DNA from: Zetaproteobacteria bacterium CG_4_9_14_3_um_filter_49_83
GTDB lineage: Bacteria; Pseudomonadota; Zetaproteobacteria; Mariprofundales; Mariprofundaceae
Reading direction: 5' to 3'
Length of the DNA: 64,000 nucleotides
Assembly: GCA_002791545.1 (NCBI GenBank)
Contig: PFXG01000008.1
Coordinates: 62,001-126,000, forward strand
The number at the start of each line of letters is the position of its first letter. Position 1 is the first letter of the stretch. A program made the position numbers and the translations under genes. Shown piece by piece: positions 1-8,961 of this stretch. The notes beneath the pieces were generated by a model. It was given only the letters and a program-made list of their open reading frames with translations. It did not search any database and was not told where the DNA came from.

Positions 1-485
1 AGCACACAAAGCAGTTCAAACTGATACGACGTCAGGGAGATCATTTCACCATCAAGACTCGCGGCATGCGCCGCTTCATTGATTTCCAGACGACCAAAGC
101 GCAGCGACGGCGATACATCCCCCGGCCGCCCACGCCGCAGTATGGCACGTAACCGGGCCAGCAGTTCGCGCGGGTTATACGGCTTGGGCAAATAATCATC
201 CGCTCCGATTTCCAGGCCGATGATGCGATCCATTTCATCACCACGCGCCGTCAGCATCAACACCGGCAACTGCGAAAAACCCCGAACGGTCCGACAAATG
301 TCAAATCCGTTCATGTCCGGCAATCCAACATCAAGAATCAATGCGTCGAAATTGTCTTTTTTCAGGGCTGCCAGACCATCCCGGCCATTAGCGCAGGCCT
401 CAACATCCAGATGCTCCCCGGACAAGTAGTCAGAGAGCATCGTCGATTGTTGAATGTCATCTTCAATGATCAGAATTTTTGGCAT
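1..485 (-). CDS. OmpR/CpxR-type response regulator, 3' part cut by the window edge
   Basis: About 161 residues are visible and the frame stays open to base 1, so the DNA-binding end is missing. The receiver domain starts MPKILIIEDD, has the phosphoacceptor Asp in LILDVGLPD and the conserved Lys in YLPKPYNP, followed by an Arg-rich linker and the first strand of a winged-helix domain. The protein should bind DNA after phosphorylation by a membrane kinase, which is probably encoded beyond the left edge. It lies 40 bp downstream of the Spy-like gene on the same strand, so both are probably one transcript. The receiver resembles that of the regulator at 55346. Confidence 0.93.
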   Translation of the reverse strand, partial: MPKILIIEDDIQQSTMLSDYLSGEHLDVEACANGRDGLAALKKDNFDALILDVGLPDMNGFDICRTVRGFSQLPVLMLTARGDEMDRIIGLEIGADDYLPKPYNPRELLARLRAILRRGRPGDVSPSLRFGRLEINEAAHAASLDGEMISLTSYQFELLCV

Positions 486-525
486 CGATGCAGCCTATAT
501 GCCTGCAACTTCAATAACCATGGCC

Positions 526-1098
526 TCAGCGCCAATATCCCCGTCTGGATAGACCATCAACCAGCTGCTGACGCTGCTCATAAGATAATACATCCGAAAT
601 ATCGGCAATCATTTGCAACAGCTCACTACTGGCCGCGTCCAGCGTCGCAAGTTCATTCTGGCGAATTTGCCCCATCGGCTGCCGGTCTACTTGTTGCTGT
701 GACAACAGCCTGGCGATGGCATCCCGGTTGTTCAGGTGCTCAGCCTTCAGGCTTTCCAGTCGGGGGGTGTAGTTACGGGCGATGGCTCTGATTTGATCTT
801 CCTGCTGGTCGCTGGCATCCACCTCATCAATCAGCCGGTCAGTCATTCTATCCAGCCGCTCTGTTACGCCGGACTGACTCCAGCCATGGCCAAAATCATG
901 CCAGTCACTGTGATGGTGGTGGCCCAACGCTGCGCCTACAGCCCACACCATGCCAATGATCAGGACCACAAAAAATATACCCCGGCCGAATCGACAACGG
1001 CGATGACCATGGCGATGTTTGCAGCAATGCCGGGACTTGCTGTCTTCAGCTTCCTGATGTGCTGCGTTGTTGTTTTTTCCTTCGATTTGTTCATTCAT
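526..1098 (-). CDS. Membrane-anchored Spy/CpxP/CnrX-like periplasmic metal or stress sensor
   Basis: 190 residues. A short cytoplasmic segment rich in Cys and His (CCKHRHGHRRC, about residues 25-35) precedes one membrane helix (about 41-60). A His-rich patch (HHHHSDWHDFGHGW) follows just outside the membrane, then a long helical region ending in LSYEQRQQLVDG, which resembles the LTXXQ motif of the Spy/CpxP family. The ATG has a GGAGG site 7 bases upstream. Family knowledge: such proteins sense misfolded protein or metal and restrain a partner kinase or anti-sigma factor. The clustered His and Cys residues favour metal sensing (CnrX/ZraP type), but that is inference. It is probably co-transcribed with the downstream response regulator. 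Confidence 0.8.
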   Translation of the reverse strand: MNEQIEGKNNNAAHQEAEDSKSRHCCKHRHGHRRCRFGRGIFFVVLIIGMVWAVGAALGHHHHSDWHDFGHGWSQSGVTERLDRMTDRLIDEVDASDQQEDQIRAIARNYTPRLESLKAEHLNNRDAIARLLSQQQVDRQPMGQIRQNELATLDAASSELLQMIADISDVLSYEQRQQLVDGLSRRGYWR

Positions 1099-1182
1099 GA
1101 TAAAACCTCCATTGTGTTGATTCGCTTCAACGAACTATGGGCAAACTTTAGGTATCATGTGTTTCCGTCAGATTTCCGGGTT

Positions 1183-1197
1183 GTAAAGTTTTGTTAA
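1183..1197. promoter_or_regulatory. CpxR/OmpR-like direct-repeat operator
   Basis: GTAAA, five bases, then GTTAA (9 of 10 to the CpxR consensus GTAAA-N5-GTAAA). It lies in the region between the Spy-like gene on the minus strand and the DUF481 gene on the plus strand, so it could serve either. A similar repeat lies in the other Spy/regulator intergenic region near 55278. Confidence 0.4.
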
Positions 1198-1289
1198 CAG
1201 ATCACAGGACTATTCATTTGCATGATTTTATTCTCTGTTATGATTGCCGCGTTTTTTTTGTGAATCACGATCAGGAGAAGTTCCCTTTT

Positions 1290-2015
1290 ATGAAGCATGT
1301 ATTGAAATCTTTGATCTTTTGTTCCGCCCTATCCGCATTTGCAACACAGGCTATTGCTGAGGATTTGGATATATTCGAAGAGTGGTCATCAAATCTGGAG
1401 TTAGGATTCGTCCAGACTGGCGGCAACACCCAGGTGCGCAGCCTTAGCAGCAAAGGCAAACTCGTCAATGAAAGCACCAGCTTACGCACTTCCATCGAAG
1501 GCGCCGCACTGAACACCACTGACAAGAACAATACTACGGCTGAAAAGTATCATACCTCGCTGCAGGAAGACTGGAAATTCACTGTCCATGATTACATGTT
1601 CGGCCGAATCGGCTTTAATACTGACCGCTTTGGTGGATTTAAACGTCGCATCAGTGAAACGCTCGGTTATGGTCGCGTACTGATAAAGAATGAGGAACTC
1701 CAATGGAATGCCGAACTGGGTGCAGGTGCCCGTCAATCCACTTTCACCACCAACATCAGAAAAAATGAAGTGATCGGTCGTACTTCCACCAATATGGAAT
1801 GGCAAATCAGCGACAGCGCGAAATTCATTCAGCAACTTAAAACCGAAGGCGGCAAAGAAGGCTTTGCCAGCCACTCGCTGACCGCCTTGCAAAATAAAAT
1901 TAATGGCAGCTTATCGAGTAAAATTTCTTACTCGGCGGACCACACCAGTAAAGTACCCGCTGGCACAAGAAAAATGGATACTGAAATTTCTATTGCTCTG
2001 GTCTGGAGCCATTGA
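1290..2015 (+). CDS. DUF481 family outer-membrane protein (YdiY-like)
   Basis: 241 residues starting MKHVLKSL, with AGGAG about 12 bases upstream; a longer reading frame exists upstream but lacks a signal peptide at its N-terminus. A clear Sec signal peptide ends in ATQAIA-E. The mature part is a series of alternating strands (NLELGFVQTGGNT, GFNTDRFGGFKRR, LGYGRVL and so on) and ends in a final strand (ALVWSH), as expected of a DUF481 beta-barrel, a family also called salt-stress-induced outer-membrane protein. The function of the family is not well defined. It is followed by hemJ after 18 bp. Confidence 0.85.
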   Translation: MKHVLKSLIFCSALSAFATQAIAEDLDIFEEWSSNLELGFVQTGGNTQVRSLSSKGKLVNESTSLRTSIEGAALNTTDKNNTTAEKYHTSLQEDWKFTVHDYMFGRIGFNTDRFGGFKRRISETLGYGRVLIKNEELQWNAELGAGARQSTFTTNIRKNEVIGRTSTNMEWQISDSAKFIQQLKTEGGKEGFASHSLTALQNKINGSLSSKISYSADHTSKVPAGTRKMDTEISIALVWSH

Positions 2016-2033
2016 GTCCGTTAGGTTTCTTTT

Positions 2034-2453
2034 ATGGAATGGATTAAAGTTTTTCACATAGTTATGCTTGTATCATGGTTTGCCGGGTTATTTTATTTAC
2101 CCCGCCTGTTTGTTAACCATGCTGAATTCACGGATGGGCCCGTGCATGAACGACTCTGCATAATGGAAAGAAAATTGTACCGCTTTGTTTCGCCGATGAT
2201 GTGGCTGACACTTGTTTCCGGTTCACTGCTGGTCTGGATGGGTTGGGATTATTTTATCCATGAAGGCTGGTTATATGCCAAGCTCAGCGTCTTCAGCTTG
2301 CTGGTCTGGTATCATTTCCACTGCGGACATCTGGTACGCGTGTTTGCTCAGGGGGATAACAGACGGACACATGTTTTTTACCGCTGGTTCAACGAAGCCC
2401 CCGTATTCGGGCTAATCGCCATTGTGATTCTGGTTGTTGTCCGGCCATTCTGA
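2034..2453 (+). CDS. hemJ: HemJ-type protoporphyrinogen IX oxidase
   Basis: 139 residues with four predicted membrane helices, the usual size of the UPF0093/HemJ family. The first helix carries the conserved His (IKVFHIVMLVSWFAGLFYLPRLFV) and the third segment has the Lys and His of YAKLSVFSLLVWYHFHCG. The family oxidises protoporphyrinogen IX to protoporphyrin IX in the membrane, the penultimate step of haem synthesis in bacteria without HemG or HemY. It lies 18 bp after the DUF481 gene, probably on the same transcript. A bidirectional terminator lies downstream at 2653. Confidence 0.9.
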   Translation: MEWIKVFHIVMLVSWFAGLFYLPRLFVNHAEFTDGPVHERLCIMERKLYRFVSPMMWLTLVSGSLLVWMGWDYFIHEGWLYAKLSVFSLLVWYHFHCGHLVRVFAQGDNRRTHVFYRWFNEAPVFGLIAIVILVVVRPF

Positions 2454-2469
2454 TTGCAACTTCCTGACA

Positions 2470-2649
2470 GCTAACCCGAATTATTCATGAATCGTTGTGA
2501 TGATTACGCCGAACGTTTGTTCGCAACGAATTCTGAAGAAGGCGTGCATAGCAGTACATACGGACAACTGATGAAGGACTCGCTGCGGAAAAACTGTATA
2601 CAAAGGGGCAAGCAAGGGCGCACCAGAATTCATGAATAATCCAGGCTAA
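2470..2649. mobile_element. MITE-like element with 13-bp inverted ends and a GCTAA flanking repeat
   Basis: ATTATTCATGAAT at 2480-2492 recurs as its exact reverse complement at 2628-2640, and similarity continues a few bases on both sides. The whole is bounded by the direct pentamer GCTAA at 2470-2474 and 2645-2649, as expected of a target-site duplication. The roughly 170-bp interior has no convincing gene. The end sequence is reminiscent of IS1380-type ends, but that is from memory and uncertain. It most likely is a non-autonomous derivative or a solo remnant of an insertion sequence. Confidence 0.5.
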
Positions 2650-2652
2650 ATT

Positions 2653-2679
2653 AAAAAAGGGGCCGATGGCCCCTTTTTT
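2653..2679. terminator. Bidirectional intrinsic terminator between hemJ and rho
   Basis: A perfect 12-bp stem: AAAAAAGGGGCC at 2653-2664, loop GAT, GGCCCCTTTTTT at 2668-2679. It gives a T-tract on both strands and so can end both hemJ (plus) and rho (minus), whose stop is 5 bp away. Confidence 0.92.
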
Positions 2680-2683
2680 ATTA

Positions 2684-4435
2684 TCACTGATTCATACTAT
2701 CAAAAAAATCCGCGTTGTTCTTGGTCTTGCCCAGTTTGTCGAGCAGGAACTCCATCGCATCCACCGGATGCATCGGTGAAAGAATCTTACGCAGCACCCA
2801 GATTTTTTGCAGATCAGCCGGATTAAGCAACAGCTCTTCTTTACGCGTTCCTGATGGCGCAATATCGATGGCAGGGAACACACGCTTATCAACCAGCTTA
2901 CGGCTGAGGTTAATTTCCATATTACCCGTACCCTTAAACTCTTCGAAAATCACTTCATCCATTTTCGATCCGGTATCAACAAGTGCCGTAGCAATAATGG
3001 TCAAAGAACCGCCACCTTCAACATTTCGCGCCGCGCCGAAAAATCGCTTCGGCCGGTGCAGCGCATTAGCATCCACACCACCGGTTAAAATTTTACCGGA
3101 AGAAGGCACCACGGTATTAAAAGCACGTGCCAGACGGGTGATAGAATCCAGAAGAATCACTACATCTTTGCCGTGCTCCACCAATCGCTTGGCTTTTTCA
3201 ATTACCATTTCAGCCACTTGCACGTGTCTCTGGGCAGGTTCATCAAAGGTAGAGGAAACCACCTCACCTTTCACAGATCTTTTCATATCCGTCACTTCTT
3301 CCGGACGCTCATCAATCAGCAGCACCATCAAGGTGACTTCCGGATGATTACGCTCAATCGAATGGGCAATGGACTGCATCATGACGGTCTTGCCGGTGCG
3401 TGGAGGTGCCACCAATAAGGCACGCTGCCCCTTACCGATAGGAGAAACCAGATCAATGACCCGCCCTGTCCGATCCCTGTATGTCGGGTCGTCCACTTCC
3501 ATCACGATGCGCTCATCTGGATACAAGGGTGTCAGATTATCGAACAGCACCTTGGTTCGCGCCACAGCCGGAGCCTCGCCATTAATACTGTCGACTGTTT
3601 TCAGAGCAAAATATTTCTCGCCTCGGCGGGGCGGGCGAATTTCTCCGGCGATCGTATCACCTTTGCGCAAAAAGAATCGTCTTATTTGATGATTGGATAC
3701 ATAAACGTCATCAGGCCCGGATAGGTAGTTGGCTTCTGCCGAACGTAAAAAACCGAAGCCATCCGGCAATATTTCCAGCACGCCTTCACTGTAAATTGTG
3801 CCTCCGCGTAAGCCGTGTTCGCGCAGAATAGTCGATACCTGCTCCTGCTTGCGCATGCCTGCAACATTTTCAATACCAAGAGAATCACCTTTTTCCAGCA
3901 ATTCCGCTGGTGACATGGCTGATATTTCACCAAGGTGCAGGGTTTCACCGGCCAGCTCATCGGAAAGCTGCTCATCTTCTTCGTGCTTGTTGCGACGACG
4001 ATTGTTTTTATGATCCTGAGTCCTCTTAACATTGCGGTTGCGATTACGCTGCTGACGACTTTCTAATGACTCTGACTCGGAAGCTGTGGCCGAAGCTTCA
4101 TCCCCTTGCTTATCGGACTCTGCCTTCCTGTTTTCCGGCGCTATTGTTTCCATCGGTGAATCCGTGGATTGGCTCGACTTGCTTTGTATACTGGGCTCAT
4201 CTGTTACTGATTTAACTTCTACAGGCTTTTCTTCGGAGAGCTTAACCACCTTCTTGCGCACAACCCGGCGCTTGGCTGGTTCTTTTACTTCCTCACTCAC
4301 CTTTGCCTTAGCAACACGAGGCTTGCGAGTTTTTGGTTTCTCGGCACCTGTGGTATCAGAAACTTTTTTCCCTGATAATTCTTCCTGACTCACCTTTTCT
4401 AAAGGCACTTCGACAACCTGATTGTCTTCCGACAT
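2684..4435 (-). CDS. rho: Transcription termination factor Rho with a long charged N-terminal extension
   Basis: 583 residues from the ATG at 4435, which has GGAG 8 bases upstream; an in-frame start 48 bases further up adds an unlikely hydrophobic stretch. Residues 1 to about 165 form a Lys/Arg/Glu/Ser-rich low-complexity extension. The rest has the usual length of Rho (E. coli 419): the N-terminal helical domain ([16 protein letters not shown]), the OB-fold RNA-binding part (GFGFLRS, DDVYVS), Walker A APPRTGKT and Walker [13 protein letters not shown], then the Q and R loops. Rho is a hexameric ATP-driven RNA translocase that terminates transcription. The extension probably adds RNA affinity, as in other long-tailed Rho proteins. 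It is the last gene before the shared terminator. Confidence 0.97.
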   Translation of the reverse strand: MSEDNQVVEVPLEKVSQEELSGKKVSDTTGAEKPKTRKPRVAKAKVSEEVKEPAKRRVVRKKVVKLSEEKPVEVKSVTDEPSIQSKSSQSTDSPMETIAPENRKAESDKQGDEASATASESESLESRQQRNRNRNVKRTQDHKNNRRRNKHEEDEQLSDELAGETLHLGEISAMSPAELLEKGDSLGIENVAGMRKQEQVSTILREHGLRGGTIYSEGVLEILPDGFGFLRSAEANYLSGPDDVYVSNHQIRRFFLRKGDTIAGEIRPPRRGEKYFALKTVDSINGEAPAVARTKVLFDNLTPLYPDERIVMEVDDPTYRDRTGRVIDLVSPIGKGQRALLVAPPRTGKTVMMQSIAHSIERNHPEVTLMVLLIDERPEEVTDMKRSVKGEVVSSTFDEPAQRHVQVAEMVIEKAKRLVEHGKDVVILLDSITRLARAFNTVVPSSGKILTGGVDANALHRPKRFFGAARNVEGGGSLTIIATALVDTGSKMDEVIFEEFKGTGNMEINLSRKLVDKRVFPAIDIAPSGTRKEELLLNPADLQKIWVLRKILSPMHPVDAMEFLLDKLGKTKNNADFFDSMNQ

Positions 4436-4503
4436 ATTTATAACTCCAAAGAAACAAAAAAATGATAGCGCGCCATGCGCCAATGGGATAACTGTTTAAA
4501 AGG

Positions 4504-4532
4504 TTCGATAATTCAACGATTGAACTGTCGAA
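4504..4532. promoter_or_regulatory. Nested inverted repeat in the rho leader
   Basis: TTCGA (4504-4508) and TTCAA (4512-4516) pair with TTGAA (4520-4524) and TCGAA (4528-4532) around a CGA loop, with a 3-base internal mismatch. It lies between coaE and rho. There is no T-run, so it is not a standard terminator. It could be a leader hairpin or an operator. Confidence 0.3.
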
Positions 4533-4549
4533 TGACAGCGTATGACTTT

Positions 4550-5170
4550 CTACCGATCCGCCTGATTACTGTCAACTGAAAAGTGCATCAATAAACGTTT
4601 ATGTAATGCAAGCACGTCTTGTCTCAACAACTCCAGCGAACCCTGATTGTAGATCATATCATCGGCAACCGACATACGGGTAGCATCATTGCACTGCCTC
4701 TTGAGAATTTGCTTTAGCGTGTTTTCATCCTGATAACCTCGATTTAATACACGCTGATAGCGCAGGGCTTCATCCGCCAAAACCACGATCAAATGATCCA
4801 TGCGCTCTGCGGCACCTGACTCGATTAACACCGATGCTTCAATCAATACATACAGTGAATTTTCATGAGCATCAACCCACTGCTGCTCATTCTGCCGAAT
4901 CAGCGGATGCATGACGCCGTTCAGCCGATGCGTTTGTTGCTCGGATTGGAATGCACAAACGGCCAGTTTTTCTCGAACTATCAAACCATCAGAACCCAAA
5001 ATACTCTTTCCGAAATGCGCGACAAGTTTATTGATGACGTCTTCTTGTGTCAGCAAAAACCTTCCCACGGTATCCAGATCGAGAATCGGAATACCCAGCG
5101 TTTCAAACATCGATGCTACTGTGCTTTTTCCACTGCCTATGCCGCCCGTCAGTCCCACACGGAAGGTCAC
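4550..5170 (-). CDS. coaE: Dephospho-CoA kinase
   Basis: 206 residues, normal for the family. The N-terminus VGLTGGIGSGKS is the P-loop, followed by the switch Asp in ILDLDTVGR. The enzyme phosphorylates the 3'-hydroxyl of dephospho-CoA, the last step of coenzyme A synthesis, in the cytoplasm. The start is GTG and overlaps the pilD stop by 4 bp (GTGA), so translation is probably coupled. Placement after a pilin peptidase gene is common in gammaproteobacterial pilBCD-coaE clusters. Confidence 0.96.
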   Translation of the reverse strand: MTFRVGLTGGIGSGKSTVASMFETLGIPILDLDTVGRFLLTQEDVINKLVAHFGKSILGSDGLIVREKLAVCAFQSEQQTHRLNGVMHPLIRQNEQQWVDAHENSLYVLIEASVLIESGAAERMDHLIVVLADEALRYQRVLNRGYQDENTLKQILKRQCNDATRMSVADDMIYNQGSLELLRQDVLALHKRLLMHFSVDSNQADR

Positions 5171-5952
5171 TGCAAATTCACGCCTACGGCATGTAGATAG
5201 TTATATAATATCTGCTCATGCCATACAAACCAGACCATACCGGCTAAAGCCAGAAATGGGCCATAGGGAATGTGCGACTGGCGCTGCTGTTTATTGAGCC
5301 ACAGCCAGGCACCGCCCAGTACCGCACCAATAACTGATGATGCAAACACGATAAAAGGAAGGGCCTGCCAGCCCATGAAAGCTCCCAGCATAGCCAGCAA
5401 CTTGAAATCACCATGTCCCAAACCTTCTTGCCTGGTTACCAGCCAATACCCTTTATTCACCAGCCAGAAAAATGCATATCCCGCCACACAACCGATAACC
5501 CCATCCTGCAAATGGCCAAAGTATGCAGAAAACAATAATCCTGCGACCATTCCGGGGTAAGTCAGCACATCTGGTAATAATCCTGTTTCAAGGTCAATTA
5601 AAGATAATATCCAAAGAAAGCTGACCAGAAACAAAGCCTGCAACAACATCACTGACAGACCAAAGTGCATGGCTAACCCGGCCCAACTCAAGCCGACTAC
5701 GGCTTCCAATACAGGGTATCGAAAAGATATCGGTTGTGCACAATGACGGCATTGCCCTTTTAATATCGACCAGGAGACCAGGGGAATATTATCATACCAG
5801 GCAATCGCATGGTTGCAGGATGGACAGTGGCTACCTGGCGTTACGATCGATTCTCTTCTTGGTATGCGATGAACACATACATTAAAGAAACTACCCATCA
5901 TGAGGCCGACGATACCGGATAATACAATAAGAAACTCAGTTTCATTCATCAT
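5167..5952 (-). CDS. pilD: Type IV prepilin peptidase / N-methyltransferase
   Basis: 261 residues of integral membrane protein. The N-terminal cytoplasmic loop has the two Cys pairs CPSC and CRHC for zinc. The two catalytic aspartates of this aspartic protease family are visible in SLIDLETGLLPD and in the GxGD-type motif GLGHGDFK. It cuts the leader peptide of type IV pilins and pseudopilins and methylates the new N-terminus. Two adjacent ATG codons (5952 and 5949) lie inside the pilR 3' end, giving an 8-11 bp overlap. Confidence 0.96.
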   Translation of the reverse strand: MMNETEFLIVLSGIVGLMMGSFFNVCVHRIPRRESIVTPGSHCPSCNHAIAWYDNIPLVSWSILKGQCRHCAQPISFRYPVLEAVVGLSWAGLAMHFGLSVMLLQALFLVSFLWILSLIDLETGLLPDVLTYPGMVAGLLFSAYFGHLQDGVIGCVAGYAFFWLVNKGYWLVTRQEGLGHGDFKLLAMLGAFMGWQALPFIVFASSVIGAVLGGAWLWLNKQQRQSHIPYGPFLALAGMVWFVWHEQILYNYLHAVGVNLQ

Positions 5953-7339
5953 TACTATCGGCCTTCATATCAAATTTTTGCAAACGATATCGTAGTGATC
6001 GGAAGCTGATACCGAGTAATTTTGCGGCTTGCGTTGCGTTGTCTCCAGCCTCTTCCATGGCTTCACATACCATTTGCCTCTCCATTGCTTCCAGCGCCTG
6101 ATCCAGGCTCATCTGGCTCTTCTGCAAATCCTGTAATGACATGGCCAACTGCTGTTGCGTACCGTGATAAAACTCATCCAGCACTGTTGCATCGAGAGAA
6201 TATCCATCGGACAAAGCAATCATTCGTTGCAGAACATTCTCCAACTCTCTGACATTTCCAACCAGAGGTAACTGCTCCAGCTTTATCATACATTCTGGTG
6301 AAATCACGATATCGGAATTTACACGACGAACCAGAATTTGAACCAGCTCTGCAATATCTTCTCGGCGACTTCTCAGTGGAGGAATATGCACTGGCACCAC
6401 ATTCAGGCGATAAAACAAATCTTCCCGGAACAAACCTTTGCGCACATCTTCCTGCAAATCCCTGTTTGTTGCGGCAACAATCCTGCATCGTGACGGATGT
6501 TCGGTGTTTTCTCCAACGCGTCGAAAGCTTTTCTCCTGCAATACCCTTAGCAATTTCACCTGAATACTGAGTGGCATTTCACCAACTTCATCCAGAAACA
6601 ACGTTCCATCTGCCGCAGACTCTATCAGCCCAACGCGCTGTGAGTCTGCACTGGTAAAGGCTCCCTTGCAGTGTCCAAATAGCTCCGATTCAAATAAACC
6701 TTCCGGAATGGCTCCACAGTGTACGGGTACAAAAGGTCCTTTGTGTTGCTCCGAATGTGCATGAACAAAACGGGCAGCCAGCTCTTTCCCTGTTCCGGAT
6801 TCACCGCTGATCAAGACCGTGAATTCATGACTTGCAGCTCTTTTCAAACGATCTTTAACACGTTGCATGACATTTGACTGTCCGGTCAAAAGAATATTTG
6901 TACCATCTTTTGTTGACTGCGACTTTCCGGAAACCTGTCCGCCACGTGAATTATTTGGTGCTACTTCACCACTGATTGCCAATAACGCACGTTCAACAGC
7001 AGCATTAATTTCATCGCTTGAAACAGGCTTGGTTAAATAATCAAATGCACCTTCCCGCATCGCTTCCACAGCTGTGTCAGCACTGGCATACGCCGTTAAA
7101 AGGATTGTATTCGTGCGAGTCCCTTTCTCTGTAACCATTCGCACTACGTCGATGCCGGCACGTGGATTACCATCCATATTCAAATCAGTAATCACAACAT
7201 CAAAATCTTGCGCTTTCAAGAGCTTCTTTGCTTCATCAGGGCCAGGACAACCGGTCGCCATATGCCCGCCGGACATCAGGTTTAGTATCAGAACCTGTCG
7301 CGCATTGGCTTCATCTTCGACCAACAGAATTCGCGCCAT
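5942..7339 (-). CDS. pilR: Sigma-54-dependent response regulator PilR
   Basis: 465 residues from MARILLVEDE; the open frame extends further upstream but only into pilS. Domain order is receiver (phosphoacceptor Asp in VVITDLNMDG), AAA+ sigma-54 activation domain (Walker A GESGTGKE, Walker B GTLFLDEVGEM) and a Fis-type helix-turn-helix at the C-terminus (NATQAAKLLGISFRSLRYRL). The sigma-54 contact loop reads GAFTSA instead of the usual GAFTGA. In known systems PilR activates pilin gene transcription when phosphorylated by PilS, which is encoded directly upstream (5 bp gap). The pilin target gene is not in this window. Confidence 0.94.
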   Translation of the reverse strand: MARILLVEDEANARQVLILNLMSGGHMATGCPGPDEAKKLLKAQDFDVVITDLNMDGNPRAGIDVVRMVTEKGTRTNTILLTAYASADTAVEAMREGAFDYLTKPVSSDEINAAVERALLAISGEVAPNNSRGGQVSGKSQSTKDGTNILLTGQSNVMQRVKDRLKRAASHEFTVLISGESGTGKELAARFVHAHSEQHKGPFVPVHCGAIPEGLFESELFGHCKGAFTSADSQRVGLIESAADGTLFLDEVGEMPLSIQVKLLRVLQEKSFRRVGENTEHPSRCRIVAATNRDLQEDVRKGLFREDLFYRLNVVPVHIPPLRSRREDIAELVQILVRRVNSDIVISPECMIKLEQLPLVGNVRELENVLQRMIALSDGYSLDATVLDEFYHGTQQQLAMSLQDLQKSQMSLDQALEAMERQMVCEAMEEAGDNATQAAKLLGISFRSLRYRLQKFDMKADSNDE

Positions 7340-7344
7340 GACTT

Positions 7345-8862
7345 TTAATCCTCGCCTGTCACCAGAATTTTTGCACCCCTGGACGTATTCGCAATATCGA
7401 TATCCCATCCATTAGCTCGGCACGCCTGCCACACAGTAGCCATACCTATACCTGTTCCGCCAGGTCTTTTCGTCGCAAACGGCTCAAAAATCTTTTCTCT
7501 GAACTCTTCAGGAATTCCGCCGCCTTCATCTTCTACGATCAATTGCCAATGATGGTCTCCGATTTTCTTCAGTACAACCCTTATAGTGCCCGGCTCTGGA
7601 CTCGCCTGCACAGCGTTGCGCAATAAGTTATCCAGAACCAGTCTGAAGTGATGTCCATCTATCATCATACTTTTCCATTCGACTTTACTTCTAAGTTGAA
7701 GATTCTGCTCCATATCAACTCGCTGAAGTGCAGAATCAACTAAATCCACCATATTTGTCTGTGTCGGCTCTGGCCTAAGCGGCCTGGAAAAATCAAGCAT
7801 ATCACCAACCAGATGATTTAGCCTGGCGATTTCTTCTTTTACGATACGTCGAACTTCCTGAGTTTGCGTTTCATCGACCTTGCCAAATAAATCCACAGCT
7901 TGCGCGATGGTCTGCATGGGATTACGAAACTCGTGTGCCAACATCGCTGCCATTCTCCCCATAAGAGCCAGCTTTTCCTGTTCCAGCAATTGTGATTCAA
8001 GGCTTCTCAACTCACTGATATCAACCAGTGTCAACAGCCAATAAGCAAAACTTTCACCTTCAGGCAACATACGCGCCGAAATCAAATATACATTATCCTG
8101 AATATGCCATTCACTTTTAAAAAACTCATGACTCCCCGATTCAAGAAAATGTACCAGCTGCGGTGAGATTGGCCAAATATCGTGAATCGTCATATCACTC
8201 ACGTTATCTTTAAACTTCAGAATCTGGCGGGCTGCATCATTACTATCCTGTATACTCAAGTCCTTCCCCAGAACCATGACGCCTTCATTCATTGAAGCCA
8301 ATAATCTGGAATGAACTTTTTGCAGTTGGCGATGCTGAAGTACCGCACGCCGACTCTCTTTCTGCAAACCACTCTGATAATTGGAAATTGCGGCCATAAT
8401 ACCGCCAATGAGCATCATCACCGATATTTGCAACAGCAGCGACAGTGTTGAATCAGCCTGAAGCGGCTCCATTTGCCACCAAGCGTATGCGTAGATACAT
8501 GTCAGATATGCAATACAAGCAGAAACAGCAATGGACATCGCGATTAATGCGTTGGCCTGTGTTCCTGCAACCACAATAACCAAACCCAGCAAAAGTATGA
8601 ACGGACTGTGAAACCCCCCCGTTATAAAAATCAGGGTTGAAACCAGCAACACATCAGCAAAGAGCTCCAGAAATAACCTGAAAATCGTGCCTACCCACCT
8701 GTGCAATGCCCACCATTGAAGGAGGATGAAAATAACAAAACCACTGCCAAACATAACCAGAAAGTGATGTTGCACGTTATCAGCCAGTGCAACGTCATAC
8801 CAGAGAGCCAGTGCCAGCGTAAAAACAACCACGATTCCACGCATAAGCATCAGTTTAAACAT
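7345..8862 (-). CDS. pilS: Sensor histidine kinase PilS
   Basis: 505 residues. Several hydrophobic helices occupy about residues 1-160, followed by a PAS-like region ([25 protein letters not shown]), a HisKA domain with the phosphorylated His in [13 protein letters not shown], and a HATPase_c domain with N box (DNLLRNAVQ) and G boxes ([15 protein letters not shown]). It pairs with PilR just downstream and probably controls pilin expression from a membrane signal. The ATG at 8862 has TGGAG at proper distance. A run of seven G/C bases lies in the membrane part. Confidence 0.92.
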   Translation of the reverse strand: MFKLMLMRGIVVVFTLALALWYDVALADNVQHHFLVMFGSGFVIFILLQWWALHRWVGTIFRLFLELFADVLLVSTLIFITGGFHSPFILLLGLVIVVAGTQANALIAMSIAVSACIAYLTCIYAYAWWQMEPLQADSTLSLLLQISVMMLIGGIMAAISNYQSGLQKESRRAVLQHRQLQKVHSRLLASMNEGVMVLGKDLSIQDSNDAARQILKFKDNVSDMTIHDIWPISPQLVHFLESGSHEFFKSEWHIQDNVYLISARMLPEGESFAYWLLTLVDISELRSLESQLLEQEKLALMGRMAAMLAHEFRNPMQTIAQAVDLFGKVDETQTQEVRRIVKEEIARLNHLVGDMLDFSRPLRPEPTQTNMVDLVDSALQRVDMEQNLQLRSKVEWKSMMIDGHHFRLVLDNLLRNAVQASPEPGTIRVVLKKIGDHHWQLIVEDEGGGIPEEFREKIFEPFATKRPGGTGIGMATVWQACRANGWDIDIANTSRGAKILVTGED

Positions 8863-8961
8863 GCAGACTCCAGCAGACGAAGAACTTGTATGTGCATACG
8901 CAGTGGTATCTCTTGGAAGTAATCAGCATCCATTGACAGGCGCTGGTGATATTTTTGATGA

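Noticed and set aside
736-1197. Plus-strand frame opposite the Spy-like gene
   Set aside because: Shadow of the minus-strand gene, whose signal, helix and RBS are clear.
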